Assembly: GCA_013288685.1 (NCBI GenBank)
Contig: JABDBM010000011.1
Coordinates: 1-64,000 of the forward strand
Origin: Bacteroidota bacterium
Lineage (GTDB): Bacteria; Bacteroidota; Bacteroidia; Sphingobacteriales; Sphingobacteriaceae
Direction: 5' to 3'
Length of the DNA stretch: 64,000 bases
In this document: one piece after another, positions 59,881 to 64,000 of the stretch
How positions within the stretch are numbered: the first letter of the stretch is position 1
How the letters are laid out: each line of letters opens with the position of its first letter
Program-made: the position numbers and the translations under genes
The notes under the pieces: generated by a model
Database searches by the model: none
What the model saw: only the letters and a program-made list of their open reading frames with translations
What the model was told of the DNA's origin: nothing

Positions 59881-59982
59881 GGTCATTGGGTCATTGAGTC
59901 ATTGGGTCATTAAGATTTCGTATTTCTCGATTAAACGAACCGAAAATACCAATGACTTAATGACTCAATGATCCAACGACTG
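59881..59982. repeat. Inverted degenerate word array, TCATTGGG family
   Basis: The left arm GGTCATTGGGTCATTGAGTC and the right arm, with AATGACTTAATGACTCAATG, enclose about 35 bp with GGTATTTTCGG on the minus strand, a -7-like box for ftsE. Confidence 0.85.
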
Positions 59983-59988
59983 AGTTCG

Positions 59989-60192
59989 TCAAAGTTCTAA
60001 TTTTAAGATCTGCCCAAAAGGCAAATCTTTAATAATATTCATTATGTAGTCGGTTTTGTCGTGCAGCCCCACTTTATCTAATGATTTCTCAGGCCTGTCG
60101 ACCCTGAAATACGCCAGCAACGTAAACTTATCATCACGCAACTGTACGTAATCCGGTATTTTGGCAACGCCTTTTACTTTGATAATATACAT
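59989..60192 (-). CDS. Small conserved-looking protein of unknown function
   Basis: A 67-residue soluble protein (MYIIKVKGVAKIPDYVQLRD, then FRVDRPEKSLDKVGLHDK and a C-terminal IKDLPFGQILKLEL). I do not recognise its family. I use ATG 60192; the in-frame upstream Met at 60237 would translate an AAGTCCATGG word repeat. It sits between ftsE and sucC, on the same strand as both. Confidence 0.6.
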   Translation of the reverse strand: MYIIKVKGVAKIPDYVQLRDDKFTLLAYFRVDRPEKSLDKVGLHDKTDYIMNIIKDLPFGQILKLEL

Positions 60193-60195
60193 TTT

Positions 60196-60275
60196 TAAGT
60201 CCATGGACCATAGTCGATAGTCCATGGTTAAAGCCAAAACGACAGTAAACTATGGTCCATCGACTATGGACTTTT
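60196..60275. repeat. Inverted degenerate word array, GTCCATGG/ATAGTCGATAG family
   Basis: AAGTCCATGGACCATAGTCG and the inverse AAACTATGGTCCATCGACTA face each other across about 20 bp between sucC and the 67-residue gene. Confidence 0.82.
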
Positions 60276-61469
60276 TTAAAGCGCTAACACTTCCTTCACC
60301 CTTGCGGCTGCTTCTTTCAGCAATATGGCCGAGTATACCTTTAAACCCGAATTGTCTATCAGTTGTTTTGCTTCAACAGCATTTGTTCCCTGTAAACGAA
60401 CGATGATAGGTACGGGGATATTGCCTATTTCCTGGTAAGCATCAATAACACCCTGTGCCACACGGTCGCAACGAACGATGCCGCCGAAAATATTGATCAG
60501 GATAGCCTTTACATGCGGATCTTTTAAAATGATGTTGAAAGCAGCTTTTACAGTTTCGGCATTGGCGGTTCCGCCTACGTCTAAAAAGTTAGCAGGTTCG
60601 CCACCGGCAAGTTTAATAATATCCATGGTGGCCATGGCTAAACCGGCACCGTTAACCATACAGCCAACGTTACCGTCGAGCTTTACATAGTTAAGGTTCG
60701 ATTTGCTGGCTTCCACTTCCATCGGGTCTTCCTCGTTAACATCGCGTAAAGCAGCAAAATCAGGATGACGGAACAACGCATTGTCGTCCAGATTCACTTT
60801 GGCGTCAACAGCTAATATTTTATTGTCCGATGTTTTTAAAACCGGGTTAATTTCAAATTGCGAAGAATCGGTAGCGTCATAAGCTTTATACAGGGAAGTG
60901 ATGAATTTCACCATGTCCTTATGGGCATCGCCCGATAAACCTAAGTTAAAGGCAATTTTACGTGCCTGGAAACCTTGCAAACCAACTTTAGGGTCGATTT
61001 CTTCTTTGTGTATCAGCTCGGGAGTTTTGTGTGCAACTTCTTCAATGTCCATACCGCCTTCGGTTGAGTACATGATGATGTTGCGGCCCTTTGCCCTGTC
61101 GAGTAATACGCTGATATAAAATTCTTTGGTTTCGCTGTCGCCGGGGTAGTAAACATCCTGGGCAACCAATATTTTGCGTACCAACTTACCTTCGGGGCCG
61201 GTTTGCGGGGTAACCAACTGCATCCCTAATATATCGGTTGCACGTTGTTTAACCTCATCAAGGTTTTTAGCTAATTTAACGCCGCCACCTTTACCACGGC
61301 CGCCTGCATGAATCTGAGCCTTTATAACTACCCAGCCCGATCCATAATCTTCTTTCATTTTTTGTGCAGCTTCAACTGCCTGCGCCACAGTGTCGGCAAC
61401 AATGCCTTCCTGAACCCTAACGCCAAAGCTTTTTAATATCGCTTTTCCCTGATATTCGTGAATATTCAT
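60276..61469 (-). CDS. sucC: Succinyl-CoA ligase beta subunit, ADP-forming
   Basis: A 397-residue subunit of the TCA-cycle enzyme that makes ATP from succinyl-CoA. The ATP-grasp N-terminal domain (MNIHEYQGKAILKSFGV, IHAGGRGKGGGVK) and the CoA-ligase domain with GGTANAETV and INIFGGIVRCDRVA are complete. It acts in the cytoplasm with SucD, which is not in the window. The frame's stop codon sits in a T-run shared with the inverted word array. Confidence 0.96.
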   Translation of the reverse strand: MNIHEYQGKAILKSFGVRVQEGIVADTVAQAVEAAQKMKEDYGSGWVVIKAQIHAGGRGKGGGVKLAKNLDEVKQRATDILGMQLVTPQTGPEGKLVRKILVAQDVYYPGDSETKEFYISVLLDRAKGRNIIMYSTEGGMDIEEVAHKTPELIHKEEIDPKVGLQGFQARKIAFNLGLSGDAHKDMVKFITSLYKAYDATDSSQFEINPVLKTSDNKILAVDAKVNLDDNALFRHPDFAALRDVNEEDPMEVEASKSNLNYVKLDGNVGCMVNGAGLAMATMDIIKLAGGEPANFLDVGGTANAETVKAAFNIILKDPHVKAILINIFGGIVRCDRVAQGVIDAYQEIGNIPVPIIVRLQGTNAVEAKQLIDNSGLKVYSAILLKEAAARVKEVLAL

Positions 61470-61501
61470 GTCTTTTGAAGAATTTGCGGTAAAGCTAATA
61501 A

Positions 61502-61614
61502 ATAAGTCCGAAAGTCGGGAAGTCGGAGAGTCCGAAAGAAAATTATTGGCGGTGATTTTTTATAGATAAATTTCGGTATTCCTAACTTTCCGACTTTTCG
61601 GACTTTCGGACTAA
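61502..61614. repeat. Inverted degenerate word array, GACTTTC/GAAAGTC family
   Basis: The left arm TCCGAAAGTCGGGAAGTCGG and the right arm TTTCCGACTTTTCGGACTTT enclose about 45 bp between the divergent sucC and lolD-like genes. The right arm ends a few bases before the lolD -7 box. Confidence 0.88.
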
Positions 61615-61619
61615 AAAAC

Positions 61620-61627
61620 TACCTTTA
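61620..61627 (+). promoter_or_regulatory. -7-like box TACCTTTA of the LolD-like gene
   Basis: One mismatch to TAnnTTTG (final A), 5 nt before the ATG at 61633, the same layout as the helicase and ccmC promoters. Confidence 0.62.
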
Positions 61628-61632
61628 CGGCC

Positions 61633-62286
61633 ATGCTCAAAGCCAAAAACATCCATAAAGCATACGGACAACTTCAAATATTAAAAGGTGTTGACCTTGA
61701 GGTATCCCGTGGCGAAATAGTTACCATAGTTGGCCCATCCGGTGCCGGCAAAAGTACACTACTTAATATATTAGGCACGCTGGACCGGCCCGACTCAGGA
61801 CAGTTATTTATTGATGATATTGAGGTAAGTAAGCTGAATAACAAAAGCCTGAGTGCTTTCCGTAATCAGCGTATCGGTTTTATCTTCCAGTTTCACCATT
61901 TACTGGGCGAGTTTGATGCGATTGAAAATGTTTGCATGCCGGCGTTTATTGCAGGCACATCGCGCAGCGCTGCCGAAAAAAGGGCTGTTGAATTGTTAGA
62001 GTTATTAGGCCTGGGCGATCGGCTTAATCATAAACCTAACCAGTTATCAGGCGGCGAGCAGCAAAGGGTAGCAGTAGCTCGCGCGCTGATAAATAAGCCA
62101 TCGTTAATATTTGCAGATGAACCATCCGGTAACCTCGATTCTGCCAACGCGCTTGAACTGCATGAGTTGTTTATTAAACTGCGCAAGGAATTTAACCAAA
62201 CCTTTGTAATAGTAACCCACAACCAGGACCTGGCCGACCTGGCCGACCGAACAGTGGTAATGAAAGATGGTTTGATTATAAGTTAA
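61633..62286 (+). CDS. lolD: LolD-like ABC transporter ATP-binding protein
   Basis: A 217-residue ATPase with Walker [15 protein letters not shown], signature [16 protein letters not shown], Walker [13 protein letters not shown] and switch His VTHNQD. The MacB/LolD subfamily is indicated by the [20 protein letters not shown] stretch. It likely powers lipoprotein release or another inner-membrane MacB-type process; the partner permease is not adjacent. The next gene starts 5 nt later. Confidence 0.85.
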   Translation: MLKAKNIHKAYGQLQILKGVDLEVSRGEIVTIVGPSGAGKSTLLNILGTLDRPDSGQLFIDDIEVSKLNNKSLSAFRNQRIGFIFQFHHLLGEFDAIENVCMPAFIAGTSRSAAEKRAVELLELLGLGDRLNHKPNQLSGGEQQRVAVARALINKPSLIFADEPSGNLDSANALELHELFIKLRKEFNQTFVIVTHNQDLADLADRTVVMKDGLIIS

Positions 62287-62291
62287 GCGAC

Positions 62292-62591
62292 ATGTATACC
62301 CTGATTACCGCCGCCAATTCGGCTCAAGCTCATCAACTTAAAAATAGGCTTGACAAAACTGATATTATATTGGGCGATTATGAAGCGCTGCCGGCATTTA
62401 TGTTGAAGGCAGATAATATGATTAGACTGCCAAACCCGGCATCCGCAGCTTATGCGCATGAGATGCTGACTTTATGTTTGGATAAGGATATTGATACCGT
62501 ATATGCCTTACGCGATAATGAATTGTTGATTTTGTTACAGAGCGAACAATTATTTGCTGAATATGGAATAGAATTAGTTCATGGTTCATAG
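62292..62591 (+). CDS. Small protein of unknown function
   Basis: A 99-residue soluble protein (MYTLITAANSAQAHQLKNRL, then KADNMIRLPNPASAAYAHEM and DTVYALRDNELLILLQSEQL). It is probably co-transcribed with the LolD-like gene 5 nt upstream. I recognise no named family. Its last residues (LVHGS) and stop codon (TAG) derive from a GGTTCATAG word repeat, suggesting the reading frame has been extended or reset there. Confidence 0.7.
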   Translation: MYTLITAANSAQAHQLKNRLDKTDIILGDYEALPAFMLKADNMIRLPNPASAAYAHEMLTLCLDKDIDTVYALRDNELLILLQSEQLFAEYGIELVHGS

Positions 62592-62712
62592 TTCGTGGTT
62601 CATAGTAGAAAATGCATAAGTTTGCCAAAAGTTTATGGTTGATAGTTCATGGTTCATAGCTCGAACCTTCAATCATTGACTTTCGGCTATGAACCATTAA
62701 CCATTAACTATG
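62576..62712. repeat. Inverted degenerate word array, GGTTCATAG family
   Basis: The left arm GTTCATGGTTCATAGTTCGT includes the stop codon of the upstream gene. The right arm (GCTATGAACCATTAACCATT and on) includes the start codon of the downstream gene. A perfect TAAGTTTG box lies between them (62617-62624). Confidence 0.88.
62617..62624 (+). promoter_or_regulatory. -7 box TAAGTTTG inside the repeat loop
   Basis: Perfect TAnnTTTG, between the two arms of the word array, 85 nt upstream of the MBL gene start. A transcript starting here would carry only the second arm. Confidence 0.6.
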
Positions 62713-63549
62713 AACCTCTTTTCAATAGATACCGGCTTTTTTAAATTAGACGGCGGCGCCATGTTTGGGGTAGTGCCCAAAACCATCTGGAACAAAACCA
62801 ACCCGGCCGACGAAAATAATTTATGTACCTGGGCCTTACGCTGCCTGTTGGTGGAGGACGAAGGCAGGCTGATATTAATAGATACTGGCGTGGGTGATAA
62901 GCAGGATGCTAAGTTTTTCGGTCATTATTATTTGCATGGTGATGCTACTATGGATAAATCATTAGCAGCGCTCGGTTTTCACCGCGACGATATTACCGAC
63001 GTATTTTTAACCCACCTGCATTTTGACCATGTAGGCGGCGCTGTGATTCGCGAAGGCGAAAGGCTTTTACCGCGCTTTAAAAACGCCACCTATTGGAGCA
63101 ATCAACAACATTGGGATTGGGCCGTTAACCCCAACGAGCGCGAAAAAGCATCATTTTTAAAAGAAAATATTTTACCCATACAGGAAAGCGGGCAACTGAA
63201 ATTTGTAGCTGCCGAAAGCGGGGTTCAGTTTACCGAAAACATCCACATCCGTTTTGCCTATGGGCATACTGATGCCATGATGCTGCCGCTGATAAATTAT
63301 AAGGATAAGCAAATATTATACATGGCCGATATGTTGCCATCCGTGGGCCATATCCCGCTGCCCTATGTAATGGCTTATGATATGTTCCCGCTAACGACCC
63401 TTACCGAAAAAAAAATACTGTTAACCGAATTGGTGGAAAAAGAGATCGTTTTATTCCTGGAGCACGATCCTGTAAATGAATGCTGCACCTTGCAACAAAC
63501 CGAAAAAGGAATACGGTTAAAGGATGCGTTTAAATTAGCACAATTGTAA
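62710..63549 (+). CDS. MBL-fold metallo-hydrolase
   Basis: A 279-residue metallo-beta-lactamase-fold protein. Zinc ligands are in THLHFDHVGG, with a further His in YGHTDAMM and LYMADM, and the late EHDPVNECC carries a final His. It resembles quorum-quenching and glyoxalase-like MBL proteins, but no substrate can be named. The start codon and the next two codons lie in the inverted word array. A UUCG-loop terminator follows. Confidence 0.88.
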   Translation: MNLFSIDTGFFKLDGGAMFGVVPKTIWNKTNPADENNLCTWALRCLLVEDEGRLILIDTGVGDKQDAKFFGHYYLHGDATMDKSLAALGFHRDDITDVFLTHLHFDHVGGAVIREGERLLPRFKNATYWSNQQHWDWAVNPNEREKASFLKENILPIQESGQLKFVAAESGVQFTENIHIRFAYGHTDAMMLPLINYKDKQILYMADMLPSVGHIPLPYVMAYDMFPLTTLTEKKILLTELVEKEIVLFLEHDPVNECCTLQQTEKGIRLKDAFKLAQL

Positions 63550-63601
63550 TTGGCATAATTAAAGATTATCCGAATCCCGGATTTATATGTTTAAACACGA
63601 G

Positions 63602-63624
63602 TATGACTTCGGTCATATTTTTTT
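63602..63624 (+). terminator. UUCG tetraloop terminator
   Basis: TATGAC-TTCG-GTCATA with seven T residues after it. It ends the MBL gene transcript. The remaining gap to 63847 holds a small CATCATT/AATGATG hairpin and no recognisable gene. Confidence 0.9.
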
Positions 63625-63847
63625 GTGATTCTCATCATTCCAAAATGATGGGCATGGCGGTATTATTGTCAAATAAATTAAAACTTGTAAATATGCCATT
63701 AAAGCCGGTTGTTCCTTGTTACTGTCCTGTTTCTAACATTTCAGTATACTCCCCTGGCGCTTAACTGACTTTTGAGTAGGTAAAGCTACCTATGTGGACT
63801 GTATTTTATTGTTTCTCTTTTTGTATCAGCCAACATTTCTCATTTCT

Positions 63848-64000
63848 ATGAATTTCCCTGTATCACAACCAGAGCCGTCGTTATCGTTAAATTTAATTAA
63901 CCAGCTACCTGGCATGTTTTACCGGTACTCGTTTCAATATGCCCACGGTTTTACATTTGTAAGCAACGGATGCCGGGTGTTAACAGGTTATACGGAACAC
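63848..64000 (+). CDS. PAS-domain sensor protein, 5' part only
   Basis: The first 51 codons of a gene that runs off the window. After a short leader it has NLINQLPGMFYRYSFQYAHG, then FTFVSNGCRVLTGYTEH, the start of a PAS fold as in sensor histidine kinases and diguanylate cyclases (LPGMxYR...FVSxGCxxLTGY). The output domain cannot be seen. No clear promoter box lies within 40 nt of the ATG. Confidence 0.78.
   Translation, partial: MNFPVSQPEPSLSLNLINQLPGMFYRYSFQYAHGFTFVSNGCRVLTGYTEH

Noticed and set aside
1-64000. tRNA, rRNA, prophage or classical defence genes
   Set aside because: None were recognised on reading both strands; the intergenic sequence is accounted for by promoters, terminators and repeats.

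Overview
The window looks like chromosome of a Bacteroidota bacterium of the Sphingobacteriaceae, most like Mucilaginibacter or Pedobacter. Supporting signs are a SusC/SusD pair, GldC, a T9SS type B cargo protein, a DUF5916 protein, tandem DUF2007 proteins, many start codons without a Shine-Dalgarno sequence, and the Bacteroidota -7 promoter box TAnnTTTG. The genus is inferred from gene content and style; no rRNA or tRNA gene was seen. Almost all of the window is ordinary chromosome. I see no prophage, integron, CRISPR array or recognisable defence island.

Layout. 0-2.4 kb: 3' end of a SusC-type receptor plus its SusD lipoprotein, closed by a terminator. 2.6-11 kb: DUF5916 outer-membrane protein, duplicated DUF2007 genes, a WYL regulator with an EVE gene, an AHSA1/GyrI-like pair, dihydroorotase and a small beta-barrel protein. 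11-17 kb: DEAD-box helicase, gldC and a CHASE3 hybrid kinase with three receiver domains. 17-25 kb: an MG2/TonB-plug protein, ccmB, an alkyltransferase, and a cheR-cheB-hybrid kinase operon. 25-36 kb: cytochrome c maturation genes (ccmC, ccmD, ccmE, ccmF) interrupted by glutamate dehydrogenase and a T9SS cargo operon. 36-38 kb: a RAYT (REP-associated IS200-like transposase) with REP hairpins and a 131-bp tandem duplication. 38-44 kb: housekeeping genes (hydrolase, DUF2520, ferredoxin, IscX, KdsC-like, Maf, M1 peptidase).

44.5-48.6 kb is the most notable locus: six tightly packed + strand genes. They encode two Cys-rich single-pass proteins, a divergent Lgt-like membrane protein lacking key Lgt residues, a radical SAM enzyme of the MJ0619/Tes type, and two small paralogous membrane proteins. 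I infer a lipid- or lipoprotein-modifying system, possibly related to membrane-spanning lipid synthesis. 48.6-64 kb: Ppx/GppA, an ABC exporter, nucleoside hydrolase, acid phosphatase, AraC regulator, grpE-dnaJ, SIMPL protein, FtsE, SucC, LolD-like ATPase, an MBL hydrolase and the start of a PAS-domain sensor.

The second theme is intergenic. Many gaps hold arrays of a degenerate 7-10 bp word, often with an inverted array facing the next gene. Loci fall into a few word families. In several cases the words supply the stop codon of one gene or the start codon of the next, and a -7-like box lies between the two arms. Several genes carry a TAnnTTTG box only 4-6 nt before the start codon, which predicts leaderless or nearly leaderless mRNAs.
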